Positions 25,420 to 37,368 of a stretch of 64,000 bases of DNA are shown piece after piece. The notes below the pieces were generated by a model that ran no database searches, was not told the DNA's origin, and saw only the letters and a program-made list of their open reading frames with translations. Both the position numbers and the translations under genes were made by a program. This DNA is from Sphingopyxis sp. JAI108 (GTDB lineage Bacteria > Pseudomonadota > Alphaproteobacteria > Sphingomonadales > Sphingomonadaceae). Position 1 is the first letter of the stretch. Every line of letters begins with the position of its first letter. The DNA is taken from assembly GCF_013410105.1 (NCBI RefSeq), contig NZ_JACCCJ010000004.1, forward strand, positions 240,260-304,259, read 5' to 3'.

Positions 25420-26051
25420 CGCGCGCCGAAACGCCAGCGGAGTAGCGGACGCGCGAGGAACAGGCCGGCGAGGAAGCCGCCGACGTGGGCCCAGATCGCG
25501 ACCGCGCCGAACCCGCCACCACCCGCAAAACCAAGGAGCAGTTGGAGGCCGATCCATGCGGCGGCGAGCCACAAGGCACGCACCCAATGGCCGGGGATCG
25601 GACCGATCGCGGGCGCCTGCGTGCGGCTGAAGATCAGCGCGAACACCGCGATCAGCGCCGAGATCGCGCCGCTGGCACCGATCATCGGCACAGCCGAAGC
25701 CGGATCGGCGAGATATTGGGCCAGCGCGCCGCCATAGGCGCCGGCGAGCAACAGCACCGCCATCGCCTTGGTGCCCAGCGGCGCCTCCAGCTGGCGGCCG
25801 ATGAAAAGCAGGACGACCATGTTGAAGGCGATATGCAGCACCCCGCCATGCAGGAAGGCCGACGATAAAGGCGTGAGCACAAAGGGCACCATCGTTCCCG
25901 GCGGCAGGATCAGATCGGACCCGAAACGCGCCGGAATGAAACCCGCGCGCACGAATGCCTCGATCTGGAAACCGGTAATCGACAAGAGGACGAAAAGGAC
26001 GACGCAGGCAAGCGCATAGCCCGTGACCAGCGGCGCATCCTGCGGTTTCAT
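25416..26051 (-). CDS. Rhomboid-family intramembrane serine protease
   Basis: This 211-residue protein has about six transmembrane helices. It has HGGVLHIAFNMVVLLF in helix 2, the catalytic serine in MIGASGAISA of helix 4 and the catalytic histidine in WAHVGGFLAG of helix 6. All core features of an active rhomboid protease are present. Rhomboids cut transmembrane segments of other membrane proteins; the substrate here is unknown. It lies 17 bp downstream of greA on the same strand and overlaps the convergent Nudix gene by 4 bp. Confidence 0.92.
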   Translation of the reverse strand: MKPQDAPLVTGYALACVVLFVLLSITGFQIEAFVRAGFIPARFGSDLILPPGTMVPFVLTPLSSAFLHGGVLHIAFNMVVLLFIGRQLEAPLGTKAMAVLLLAGAYGGALAQYLADPASAVPMIGASGAISALIAVFALIFSRTQAPAIGPIPGHWVRALWLAAAWIGLQLLLGFAGGGGFGAVAIWAHVGGFLAGLFLARPLLRWRFGAR

Positions 26052-26068
26052 CCTCTTCCGTCCGTTCG

Positions 26069-26545
26069 TCAGATGAATTCGATCTTGGTCACCAGATAAT
26101 ATTTGTCGCCCGCGGGCACGGTGACCTCGATCTCGTCGTCGACGCGGCGGCCGATCAGCGCGCGGCCGAGCGGCGAATTATAGCTGATCTTGCCGTCCTT
26201 GGCGTCGGCTTCGGCCTGGCCGACGATCTGGTATTTCACCGGCTTGTCGTCCTCGTCGGCGAGCGTGACGGTCGCACCGAACACGATGCGGTCGCCCGAC
26301 AGCGTCGTCGGGTCGATCACCTGCGCGCGCGACAATTTGTCCTCGAGGTCACCGATCGTCGCTTCGACCTGGCCCTGACGCTCTTTCGCGGCATGATATT
26401 CGGCATTTTCGCTAAGGTCGCCATGCGCGCGCGCTTCCTCGATCGCATCCACGATCAGCGGTCGCTCGGCCTTGAGCGCAGAGAGCTGGGAGCTCATCTT
26501 CTCATAGCCCTCTGCCAGCATCGGCACCTTTTCAACGCTTGCCAT
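26069..26545 (-). CDS. greA: Transcription elongation factor GreA
   Basis: This 158-residue protein, the standard GreA length, has the N-terminal coiled-coil ([20 protein letters not shown], then [20 protein letters not shown] with the acidic tip) and the C-terminal FKBP-like domain ([17 protein letters not shown]). GreA enters the secondary channel of RNA polymerase and stimulates transcript cleavage in backtracked complexes. I use ATG 26545, giving MASVEKVPM as in relatives, with AGGA five bases upstream. It follows carB, with a 95-bp gap, in the usual alphaproteobacterial order. Confidence 0.96.
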   Translation of the reverse strand: MASVEKVPMLAEGYEKMSSQLSALKAERPLIVDAIEEARAHGDLSENAEYHAAKERQGQVEATIGDLEDKLSRAQVIDPTTLSGDRIVFGATVTLADEDDKPVKYQIVGQAEADAKDGKISYNSPLGRALIGRRVDDEIEVTVPAGDKYYLVTKIEFI

Positions 26546-26640
26546 TATCCTGTTGTCCTTCGTCAATAATCCAGCGCCAGCGAAACTTCGCCGGGCGGCT
26601 GCGCCGCTGATCCGTCAATGTCGGGGGGTGGAGCGGTGGT

Positions 26641-29960
<3,320 letters not shown>

Positions 29961-29961
<1 letters not shown>

Positions 29962-30698
29962 TATTTTATCAGATCCAGTATATCATCTAGCAGGTTCAAG
30001 ACCTTATCGATTCCCCATTCCAAGGATTTTTCCTTGAATTTAGCCAAGAGTTCCCTGAAAAATTTCCAAAGGACTTCATACACCGCTTGGCGCCTGATCG
30101 TTTCTCCCCGCATAAGCTCACGAGCGGATTTCGCTTCGGCTATATATCGCTGACGATCAGAGCCAGCCGACACGGCTATTTCATTATTATGGCTCAAGTC
30201 ATCGATTACCGTGTCAAGGACACCGCTAATCTCTTTGCCTTCGGGAGAATTGTGAAGAACCGTTACCGTGCGATCAGCTGCCGGAATAACTACTTCATAT
30301 TCTCCTGACCGAGTCTCACCTGCCTCAGAAAGCTCTCGCCTGAGATCTTTCCAAAAATCATCATTGCTTATGACCTTTTTGTAAAAGGAATTCGCAATGT
30401 CATCTATACTTTTATATATTCCACCTTGCGCACATAGGTTATCGAATATTTCGTTTACCCTATTCTGGTCAGCGGATATTATAATTCCAGCGTATCTATC
30501 ATCAGAGTAGTTTATTACCCCCATAGTTCCGAGCGCTTTTGCAAGTTTATCGGAAACACCTTGATCAAATTTAACCGCATAATATTCTTCAAGATTGCTT
30601 TGTAGTCCGTCAATACTATCAGGGAACGAAAAATTGTGCCCTTCATAGGCAAAGCGATAAATCGTTGCCGCAACGAGATAGTCCAACGCACTCGCCAT
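29961..30698 (-). CDS. AT-rich orphan gene inserted between carA and carB
   Basis: This 245-residue protein has no family I recognise. The N-terminal two thirds look like a mixed helical/strand cytoplasmic domain. The end (about residues 195-245) is a Lys/Glu/Leu amphipathic helical tail that could be a coiled coil or membrane-surface helix; no signal peptide is seen. Base use is strikingly AT-rich: only 20 of the 60 bases at 30541-30600 are G or C, against clearly GC-rich neighbours. Codons and Lys/Asn/Ile content differ from every other gene here, suggesting transfer. ATG 30698 has AGGAAA upstream. Its stop overlaps the carB start. Confidence 0.8.
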
Positions 30699-30740
30699 CT
30701 CAATTTCCTGCCGAAGAGCTTGCTTTTTTGAGTAGCACTA

Positions 30741-32015
30741 TCACGTCAACCCACCCACAAACTTCTCGAACAGATAGAAGCTGTCCTGCGGCCCCGGGCT
30801 CGCCTCGGGGTGATATTGCACGCTGAACGCCTTCTTCCCCGTGATCGCGATGCCGCAGTTCGATCCGTCGAACAGGCTCTTGTGCGTTTCGACCACGCCG
30901 CCCGGCAGCGTCGAGGCATCGACCGCGAAGCCGTGGTTCATGCTGGTGATCTCGACCACGCCGTCGGCAAACTCGCCGCCGACGCGCTGAACCGGATGGT
31001 TCGCGCCGCGGTGACCCTGATGCATCTTCACGGTCTTCGCCCCCGCGGCGAGCGCGAGCAGCTGGTGGCCGAGGCAGATGCCGAATATCGGGACATTGCG
31101 TTCGAGCAATCCCTTGATCACCGGCACCGCATAGTCGCCCGTCGCCGCCGGATCGCCGGGGCCGTTCGACAGGAACACCCCCGCGGGGCGCAGCGCGACG
31201 ATCTCTTCGAGGCTGGTTTTCGCGGGCACCACGGTGACGCGCGCGCCGGCTTTCACCAGATTGCGGAAGATATTGTCCTTCGCGCCATAATCGACCGCGA
31301 CGACGTGGGGCCTCTTGTCCCCCTCCCGCTCGCGGGAGGGGTTAGGGGAGGGCATGTCGGACACGGCAGCGTCGGAAACAGGCCCTCCCCCGACCCCTCC
31401 CGCAAGCGGGAGGGGGGAATTGGCGTAGCCCTTCCCCAAAGCCCAAACCCCCGCATCCCAGCTACCCTGCCGCTCGCGCGTCACGGTCTTGGCGAGGTCC
31501 ATGCCCTCCAGTCCCGGCCAGCCCTGCGCCAGCATCAGCAGCTTGTCGATGTCGAACTTGCCCTCGGGATGATGCGCGACAACACCGGTCGGCGCACCGC
31601 CGTCGCGGATACGGCGGGTCAGCGCGCGCGTGTCGATGCCGGCAAGCCCGATCAGCCCCTGCGCCGCCATCCATTCGGGCAGCGTCTGCACGCTGCGGAA
31701 GTTGCTCGGCAGCGTCGGCAGTTCGCGCGTGACGCAGCCGATCGCGGCGCGCTTTTCGCGCTCCATATCTTCGGGATTCGCGCCGACATTGCCGATGTGC
31801 GGAAAGGTGAAGGTGATGATCTGGCCAGCGTAAGACGGGTCGGTCAGGATTTCCTGGTAGCCGGTCATCGCGGTGTTGAAACAAATCTCGCCTACACCCG
31901 CGCCACTCGCGCCATAACCGATCCCCCACAGGATCGTGCCATCGGCAAGGACGAGAACGCCAGTTGCGCCAGATGGCTGGGCTTTGGGCGCGGCAGAGGG
32001 GTTGGCTGGTGCCAT
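30741..32015 (-). CDS. carA: Carbamoyl-phosphate synthase small subunit with in-frame repeat insertion
   Basis: This 424-residue glutaminase subunit supplies ammonia from glutamine to CarB. Catalytic Cys 314 (IFGICLGHQLL), His 402 and Glu 404 (VQYHPEAS) are present, as is the N-terminal CarA domain (GEICFNTAMTGYQEILTDPSY). It is about 40 residues longer than E. coli CarA because residues about 197-234, between the two domains, are encoded by a 96-bp palindromic element (31320-31415) that preserves the frame. The start is ATG 32015 with GGAG upstream. Operon order is carA, AT-rich orphan, carB. Confidence 0.96.
   Translation of the reverse strand: MAPANPSAAPKAQPSGATGVLVLADGTILWGIGYGASGAGVGEICFNTAMTGYQEILTDPSYAGQIITFTFPHIGNVGANPEDMEREKRAAIGCVTRELPTLPSNFRSVQTLPEWMAAQGLIGLAGIDTRALTRRIRDGGAPTGVVAHHPEGKFDIDKLLMLAQGWPGLEGMDLAKTVTRERQGSWDAGVWALGKGYANSPLPLAGGVGGGPVSDAAVSDMPSPNPSREREGDKRPHVVAVDYGAKDNIFRNLVKAGARVTVVPAKTSLEEIVALRPAGVFLSNGPGDPAATGDYAVPVIKGLLERNVPIFGICLGHQLLALAAGAKTVKMHQGHRGANHPVQRVGGEFADGVVEITSMNHGFAVDASTLPGGVVETHKSLFDGSNCGIAITGKKAFSVQYHPEASPGPQDSFYLFEKFVGGLT
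31320..31415. repeat. Palindromic element, family B, inside carA
   Basis: Two 34-nt arms (31320-31353 and 31382-31415), inverted with respect to each other, flank a 28-nt core. Each arm holds its own small hairpin, CCCCTCCCGC/GCGGGAGGGG. The total of 96 bp is a multiple of three, so carA stays in frame and gains about 32 residues. The same element occurs at 32608-32702, and single arms at 33054-33087 and, in part, 50141-50158. Confidence 0.9.
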
Positions 32016-32146
32016 TCAACATGCTCCGGACGGGGGGCTAAACGGCCGACCAAGTAGGCGGCAAAAAAGTGATTCACAAGCTATCGGATTTGGAATCTTG
32101 GCGCTAGAGAGGGCCTTTCCGAAATTTGCAGCGCATGGGGACACGT

Positions 32147-32599
32147 ATGATTCGTGACGACATCAAGGCTGCGCAGGTCGCCGCGATGAAAAGCGGCGAC
32201 AAGGCGCGGCTCGGCACCATCCGGCTGATGCTGGCCAAGATCAAGGACAAGGACATCGAGCTGCGCACCGGCACCGCGCCGGCCGACGACGATGTGCTGG
32301 TCACCGACGTCTTGCAGAAAATGGTCAAGCAGCGCCGCGAATCGATCACCATGTACGAACAGGGCGGGCGGCAGGAACTGGCCGATATCGAGGCGGCCGA
32401 AGTCGCGGTGATCGAGGACTTTCTGCCCGCGCAACTCTCCGACGACGAGGCGATGGCGGCGATCAAGGCGATCGTGACCGAGCTGGGGGCGGAAAGCCTG
32501 AAGGATATGGGCAAGGTGATGGCCGCGGTGAAGGACCGGCTCGGGAGCCAGCTCGATATGAGCAAGGCTAGCGGGTGGGTTAAGGCGGCGCTGGCCTGA
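32147..32599 (+). CDS. yqeY: GatB/YqeY domain protein
   Basis: This 150-residue YqeY-family protein opens MIRDDIKAAQVAAMKSGDK, followed by RLGTIRLMLAKIKDKDIELR and the QRRESITMYEQGGRQELADIE helix. The C-terminal segment resembles the tRNA-binding tail domain of the GatB amidotransferase subunit. It probably acts on tRNA or translation, but its exact role is not settled. ATG 32147 is preferred over two upstream starts because GGGGA precedes it. It is divergent from carA and heads the yqeY-dnaG-rpoD unit common in alphaproteobacteria. Confidence 0.9.
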   Translation: MIRDDIKAAQVAAMKSGDKARLGTIRLMLAKIKDKDIELRTGTAPADDDVLVTDVLQKMVKQRRESITMYEQGGRQELADIEAAEVAVIEDFLPAQLSDDEAMAAIKAIVTELGAESLKDMGKVMAAVKDRLGSQLDMSKASGWVKAALA

Positions 32600-32607
32600 G
32601 GCAACAT

Positions 32608-32702
32608 GCCCTCCCCTAGCCCCTCCCGCAAGCGGGAGGGGGACATGCGGACGGCGAACGCTTATTCTCCCCTCCCGCTTGCGGGAGGGGTCGGGGGAGG
32701 GC
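32608..32702. repeat. Palindromic element, family B, between yqeY and the DUF559 gene
   Basis: Two 34-nt inverted arms (32608-32641 and 32669-32702) flank a 27-nt core. The right arm supplies the purine-rich GGGGGAGGG just upstream of the TTG start at 32707. That arm is the exact reverse complement of 33054-33087 at the far end of the DUF559 gene. Confidence 0.9.
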
Positions 32703-32706
32703 CTGT

Positions 32707-33093
32707 TTGGACAAGGGCTACAAACGACCGACTGCGAGATCGCGCGAGCTAAGACTGAACGCTACCGAAGCTGAACGGAAGCTATGGGCGCAACTGAGCG
32801 CCCGCAAGATCGCCAGCGTCCGCTTCAACCGGCAATTCCCTATCGGCCCGTTCATCTGCGATTTCGTCTCGCGATCGGCAAAACTCGTCATCGAAGTCGA
32901 TGGCGGGCAACACGCGGTTGATGTAGAAAAAGATCAGGCGCGGACGAGCTATCTTGAAGCACAGGGATATCGAGTGATCCGGTTCTGGAACAATGATGTG
33001 TTAGAACGGATTGAGGGCGTCATCGGCGAGATCGAACGCGTGCTTGCGGACATGCCCTCCCCCGACCCCTCCCGCAAGCGGGAGGGGAACTAA
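32707..33093 (+). CDS. DUF559 endonuclease-like protein bracketed by inverted repeats
   Basis: This 128-residue protein belongs to the DUF559 group, related to the very-short-patch repair/restriction endonuclease fold. It shows ARSRELRLNATEAERKLW, the strand FNRQFPIGPFICDFVS, the likely catalytic LVIEVDGGQH (E and D-x-Q) and YRVIRFWNNDVL. TTG 32707 uses a Shine-Dalgarno contained in the upstream palindromic arm. The last 14 or so residues (MPSPDPSRKREGN) are encoded by the downstream arm. It separates yqeY from dnaG, where no gene is normally found, and appears to have moved in with its repeats. Confidence 0.82.
   Translation: MDKGYKRPTARSRELRLNATEAERKLWAQLSARKIASVRFNRQFPIGPFICDFVSRSAKLVIEVDGGQHAVDVEKDQARTSYLEAQGYRVIRFWNNDVLERIEGVIGEIERVLADMPSPDPSRKREGN
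33054..33087. repeat. Palindromic arm, family B, overlapping the DUF559 end and the dnaG ribosome-binding site
   Basis: This 34-nt arm is the exact reverse complement of 32669-32702. It encodes the C-terminal tail of the DUF559 protein, and its last bases GGAGGGG (33081-33087) lie six bases before the TTG start of dnaG. Confidence 0.9.
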
Positions 33094-34986
33094 TTGAGCC
33101 TTACCCCGCAATGGCTGGACGAACTGCGCTCGCGGATCACGCTGTCGACGCTCATCGGGCGGACGGTGAAGGTTACGCGTGCGGGCCGCGAATATAAAGC
33201 CTGCTGCCCCTTCCATAACGAGAAAACGCCCAGCTTCACGATCAACGACGAGAAGGGCTTCTACCATTGCTTCGGCTGCAGCGCGCATGGCGATGCCATC
33301 CGCTGGATGACCGACCAGCGCGGACTGTCGTTCATGGATGCGGTGAAGGAACTCGCCGCCGAGGCCGGGATGGACGTCCCCGCCCCCGACCCGCGCGCGG
33401 CGAAAAAGGCCGAGGAGGCGGCGAGCCTCCGCGATGTCGTGCAAGCCGCCGCCGACTGGTTCACGCAGCAGCTTGGCAGCAGCAATGGCGCCCCGGCGCG
33501 CGAATATCTGGCGAAACGCGGCATTTCGGAGGCGACGCGCAAGGCCTTCGGCTTCGGCCTCGCGCCCGAGAGCCGCAGCGCATTGAAGGAAGCGCTCAAG
33601 AAGTTCCCGACCGCGATGCTCGTCGAATCGGGGATGCTGATCGCGGTCGAGGACAAGGAGCCCTACGATCGCTTCCGCGGCCGGTTGATGATCCCGATCC
33701 GCGACGCGCGCGGGCGCGTGATCGCCTTTGGGGGACGCATTTTGGGCGACGGCGAGCCCAAATATCTGAACTCGCCCGACACGCCTTTGTTCGACAAGGG
33801 GCGCACACTCTACAACCTCGACAAGGCGAGCCCCGCGTCGCGGCAGACGAACCGGATCATCGTCGTCGAGGGCTATATGGACGTGATCGCCCTCGCCGAA
33901 GCGGGGATCGCAGATGCCGTCGCGCCGCTCGGCACCGCGCTCACCGAAAACCAGCTCGGCATGATCTGGCGCATGGTTCCTGTACCCGTCCTTTGCTTCG
34001 ACGGCGACAGCGCCGGACAGAAGGCCGCGATGCGTGCCGCAATGCGAGCGCTTCCCCTGCTCCGCCCCGGCTTCAGCCTGTCCTTCGCGACGCTTCCGGG
34101 GGGGCAGGATCCCGACGATATCGTCCGCGCGCGCGGCGCGGCGGGCTTCGCCGAAATCCTCGAAAGCGCGCAGCCGCTCGTCGAGCGCCTGTGGGCGCAT
34201 GAAGTCGCGGCCGGTCCGCTCGCGACCCCCGAGGAGCGCGCCGCGCTCAAATCGCGCCTGCTCGCGCACGCCGACGCGATCCAGGATGCCGACGTGCGCC
34301 ACCATTACCGCGAAGCCTTCCGCGAGCGACTCGACACATTGTTCGCGCGCAAACAGCCCGAGCGCGCACAGCGCCAACCGTGGACGCCCAATCCCCCGCG
34401 TGGCGGGTTCGGCGGAGGACGCCGCTTCGGCCCCGACCCGCGGCTGCAACCTCCGGCCGACGAGACGCGTTCCATCGGGCAGGCCGGTATTTCGGCGCCG
34501 TACATCGCGGCGCTGATCGGCGGATTGCTGCGTTATCCCGAGGCGCTTCGCCGCAACGAGGAAGCGTTGACGCGGCTGCCCGTGAGCGATTCCGGCGACG
34601 CCGAACTGCTCGGCATAATGCTTGACAGCGCAATGTGCCGCGAAGGGCTTGATTGCGAGGGGTTGCTTGCCATATTGGAGCCAATGAAAGTGTATAATAG
34701 GGCGACGACATTGCTCAGAGCCGACGGAATGCACTTCTCGTTCAATCGCAGGCTGGAAAGCAGTGACGAGGCCGCAGCGGCGCACGAGACCGCGCTTCGC
34801 GACCTCGACGAATATATCGGCGTGCTGGTCACCCAGCCCGAAATCCGCGAGCGGCTGGCACAGGCCACCGCGGATTTTCAGCGCACGATGGATGACGAAG
34901 GCCTGGCGCGACAGCAGAAGCTGCGCGCCATGGATGAGGATCTGACCCGCCGCCTGGCCGCGCTGTCCGAAAACAGCAGCCAGTAA
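33094..34986 (+). CDS. dnaG: DNA primase
   Basis: This 630-residue primase has an N-terminal CHC2 zinc finger (Cys38, His41, Cys59, Cys62), the RNA-polymerase domain with TOPRIM residues (IIVVEGYMDVIAL and LCFDGDSAGQKAA), a Pro/Gly-rich linker near residues 425-450, and a C-terminal helicase-binding region. It lays RNA primers for replication with DnaB. The start is TTG 33094, which begins the first conserved residues (SLTPQWLDELRSRI) and directly follows the DUF559 stop. Its Shine-Dalgarno GGAGGGG is part of a palindromic repeat. rpoD follows 35 bp later. Confidence 0.97.
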   Translation: MSLTPQWLDELRSRITLSTLIGRTVKVTRAGREYKACCPFHNEKTPSFTINDEKGFYHCFGCSAHGDAIRWMTDQRGLSFMDAVKELAAEAGMDVPAPDPRAAKKAEEAASLRDVVQAAADWFTQQLGSSNGAPAREYLAKRGISEATRKAFGFGLAPESRSALKEALKKFPTAMLVESGMLIAVEDKEPYDRFRGRLMIPIRDARGRVIAFGGRILGDGEPKYLNSPDTPLFDKGRTLYNLDKASPASRQTNRIIVVEGYMDVIALAEAGIADAVAPLGTALTENQLGMIWRMVPVPVLCFDGDSAGQKAAMRAAMRALPLLRPGFSLSFATLPGGQDPDDIVRARGAAGFAEILESAQPLVERLWAHEVAAGPLATPEERAALKSRLLAHADAIQDADVRHHYREAFRERLDTLFARKQPERAQRQPWTPNPPRGGFGGGRRFGPDPRLQPPADETRSIGQAGISAPYIAALIGGLLRYPEALRRNEEALTRLPVSDSGDAELLGIMLDSAMCREGLDCEGLLAILEPMKVYNRATTLLRADGMHFSFNRRLESSDEAAAAHETALRDLDEYIGVLVTQPEIRERLAQATADFQRTMDDEGLARQQKLRAMDEDLTRRLAALSENSSQ

Positions 34987-35021
34987 CGACCAGTAATTGC
35001 CCTTTCAGGCAGGAAGAATAG

Positions 35022-37037
35022 ATGGCCACCAAGAACACCGAAGCCGACACCGACGCCCCGCTGATCGACCTCAACGAGGCCGACGTCAAAAAGCTGATCG
35101 CGCGTGGCAAGAAGCGCGGCTACCTGACCTATGACGAGCTCAATGCGGCGCTGCCGCAGGACGAGATGTCGTCGGAGCAGATCGAAGACATCATGTCGGC
35201 GATTTCCGACATGGGCATCAACATCGTCGAAAGCGACGAGGATGTGCAGGAAGAGGCCGAGCAGGAAACCGACGACGAAGTCGATGTTTCGGCCGGCACC
35301 GGTTCGGTGTCGAACCCCGCGATCGAAAAGAAGAAGGAAACGGTCGATCGCACCGACGATCCCGTTCGCATGTACCTGCGCGAAATGGGCGCGGTCGAAT
35401 TGCTCAGCCGCGAGGGCGAAATCGCGATCGCCAAGCGCATCGAGGCCGGCCGCGACACGATGATCCTCGGGCTGTGCGAAAGCCCGCTAACCTTCAACGC
35501 GATCATCGAATGGTCGAACGCGCTCAACAACGGCGACATGCAGCTGCGCGAGATCGTCGATCTCGAAGCGATGCTGTCGAAGGATCCCGCGCCCGAAAAC
35601 CTCGATGAGGAAGGCGCCGAGGACGACGGCGAGATCAGCGAGAAAACCGCCGGCGTGTCGTTCAAGGACGAGGACGAGGTCGAGGAAGAACCTTCTGCCG
35701 ACGGCGACGACGAGGACGGCGAGAGTTCGTCGGGCAAGCGCGAAAGCTTCGAAGAGGATGAGGAAGACAACACGCTCAGCCTCGCCGCGATGGAAGAGCT
35801 GTTGAAGCCCGACGCGCTCGAAAAATTCGCGAACATCACCAAAAGCTTCAAGGCTTTCTCGAAACTGCAGGACGCGCGCCTCGAATCGCTTTCGGGCGGC
35901 GAGGAATTTCCCGCGGCGTCGGAAAAGAAATATCACAAGCTGCGCGAGGAACTCACCGCGCAGGTCGAAAGCGTGCAGTTCCACGGCACCAAGATCGAAT
36001 ATCTGGTCGACCAGCTTTACAGCTACAATCGCCGCCTGACCGCGCTCGGCGGCCAGATGCTGCGCCTTGCGGAGCGCCACAAGGTGCCGCGCAAGTCGTT
36101 CCTCGACAATTATGTCGGGCGCGAGCTTGAGGAAAACTGGCTCGATCAGGTGTCGGGTCTCGACAAGAAATGGGCCGCCTTCGCCGAGAATGAAGCCGGC
36201 GCAGTCGACCGCATCCGCATCGAAATTTCGGAAATCGCGCAAGCCGCGGGCATGAGCCTGACCGAATTCCGCCGCGTCGTGAACATGGTCCAGAAGGGCG
36301 AGCGCGAAGCGCGCATCGCCAAGAAGGAAATGGTCGAGGCGAACCTGCGCCTCGTGATCTCGATCGCGAAGAAATATACGAACCGCGGGCTGCAGTTCCT
36401 CGACCTCATCCAGGAAGGCAATATCGGCTTGATGAAGGCGGTCGACAAATTCGAATATCGCCGCGGCTACAAATTCTCGACCTATGCGACTTGGTGGATC
36501 CGCCAGGCGATCACCCGCTCGATCGCCGATCAGGCCCGCACGATCCGCATCCCGGTCCATATGATCGAGACGATCAACAAGCTGGTGCGCTGCAGCCGCC
36601 AGTTCCTCCATGAAAGCGGCCGCGAGCCGACCCCCGAGGAAATGGCCGAGCGTCTGTCGATGCCGCTCGAAAAGGTCCGCAAGGTGATGAAGATCGCCAA
36701 GGAGCCGATCAGCCTCGAAACGCCGATCGGCGACGAGGAAGACAGCCACCTGGGCGATTTCATCGAGGACAAGAATGCCGTGATCCCGGTCGATGCCGCG
36801 GTGCAGTCGAACCTCAAGGAAACGGTCACCCGCGTCCTTGCGTCGCTCACCCCGCGCGAGGAGCGCGTGCTGCGCATGCGCTTCGGTATCGGGATGAACA
36901 CCGACCACACGCTCGAAGAGGTGGGACAGCAGTTCAGCGTGACGCGCGAACGTATCCGCCAGATCGAGGCGAAGGCGCTCCGCAAGCTGAAGCATCCCTC
37001 GCGGAGCCGCAAGATGCGCAGCTTCCTCGATCAGTAA
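35022..37037 (+). CDS. rpoD: Primary sigma factor RpoD (sigma-70)
   Basis: This 671-residue sigma factor has region 1.1 ([20 protein letters not shown]), region 1.2 ([19 protein letters not shown]), a long acidic non-conserved region (about residues 160-260), region 2 ([20 protein letters not shown], then [20 protein letters not shown]), region 3 and region 4 ([37 protein letters not shown]). It directs RNA polymerase to housekeeping promoters. AGGAAG precedes ATG 35022. It is the last gene of the yqeY-dnaG-rpoD unit and is followed by a strong terminator. Confidence 0.98.
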   Translation: MATKNTEADTDAPLIDLNEADVKKLIARGKKRGYLTYDELNAALPQDEMSSEQIEDIMSAISDMGINIVESDEDVQEEAEQETDDEVDVSAGTGSVSNPAIEKKKETVDRTDDPVRMYLREMGAVELLSREGEIAIAKRIEAGRDTMILGLCESPLTFNAIIEWSNALNNGDMQLREIVDLEAMLSKDPAPENLDEEGAEDDGEISEKTAGVSFKDEDEVEEEPSADGDDEDGESSSGKRESFEEDEEDNTLSLAAMEELLKPDALEKFANITKSFKAFSKLQDARLESLSGGEEFPAASEKKYHKLREELTAQVESVQFHGTKIEYLVDQLYSYNRRLTALGGQMLRLAERHKVPRKSFLDNYVGRELEENWLDQVSGLDKKWAAFAENEAGAVDRIRIEISEIAQAAGMSLTEFRRVVNMVQKGEREARIAKKEMVEANLRLVISIAKKYTNRGLQFLDLIQEGNIGLMKAVDKFEYRRGYKFSTYATWWIRQAITRSIADQARTIRIPVHMIETINKLVRCSRQFLHESGREPTPEEMAERLSMPLEKVRKVMKIAKEPISLETPIGDEEDSHLGDFIEDKNAVIPVDAAVQSNLKETVTRVLASLTPREERVLRMRFGIGMNTDHTLEEVGQQFSVTRERIRQIEAKALRKLKHPSRSRKMRSFLDQ

Positions 37038-37077
37038 GCACCCTCGGTAACCTTCTGACGACATTCATCGAATTTTG

Positions 37078-37109
37078 ACGGCGGCCGGTCTAACCGGTCG
37101 CCGTTTTTT
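37078..37109 (+). terminator. Rho-independent terminator of rpoD
   Basis: A 12-bp stem (37078-37089 with 37093-37104, one G-T wobble) with a CTA loop runs into TTTTTT (37104-37109), 40 bp after the rpoD stop. Confidence 0.93.
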
Positions 37110-37297
37110 CATGCGTCCCTTGTAGGAGGATGCCTGCCGCCCATATCGGCGGCGCTCTCCCCCGAGTTCACCGCCATGAAAAACGATACGATATGATGGT
37201 GTCATTTCCCGACTGATGGGACAAATTCCCGATCCGCGCGTCACCTCTAGGATGACGCCCGGGTCAAATCGGCCGGAAATCCACGCATCCGCATAAT
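37110..37297. other. Non-coding spacer between the rpoD terminator and the pspC promoter
   Basis: Together with the terminator and promoter it makes a 331-bp gene-free stretch from 37038 to 37368. No credible reading frame is seen. It could hold upstream activator sites for the sigma-54 promoter at 37298; I cannot point to one. Confidence 0.4.
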
Positions 37298-37312
37298 TGG
37301 CACGCCCCTTGC
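37298..37312 (+). promoter_or_regulatory. Sigma-54 (RpoN) promoter
   Basis: TGGCACG (37298-37304), four bases, then TTGC (37309-37312) match the -24/-12 consensus TGGCACG-N4-TTGC with exact spacing. Predicted transcription starts near 37324, upstream of the PspC gene at 37369. Phage-shock genes of enterobacteria are sigma-54 dependent, which supports the assignment. Confidence 0.8.
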
Positions 37313-37368
37313 GAAGCATGGGACACGAGCGCGGGGCAGAGCCCGCAGCCAAAGGGAAAGACGAAGAA

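Noticed and set aside
30741..32015. carA as a broken gene because of the repeat insertion
   Set aside because: The 96-bp element keeps the frame and the catalytic Cys, His and Glu are all present, so the enzyme is probably functional.
32016..32100. carA promoter with TTGTGA and TACTTG boxes on the minus strand
   Set aside because: The spacing of 17 fits, but the -10 box matches the consensus too poorly to call.
31320..33087. CRISPR-like spacing of repeated GC-rich units
   Set aside because: Units are few, unequally spaced, occur in both orientations and interrupt genes; no cas gene is present. They are palindromic elements, not a CRISPR array.
33001..34785. 594-codon minus-strand open frame opposite dnaG
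   Set aside because: It is antisense to primase and carries no family motif; dnaG has intact zinc and TOPRIM motifs on the other strand.
35487..37064. 525-codon minus-strand open frame opposite rpoD
   Set aside because: It is antisense to sigma-70 and is explained by third-position GC bias.
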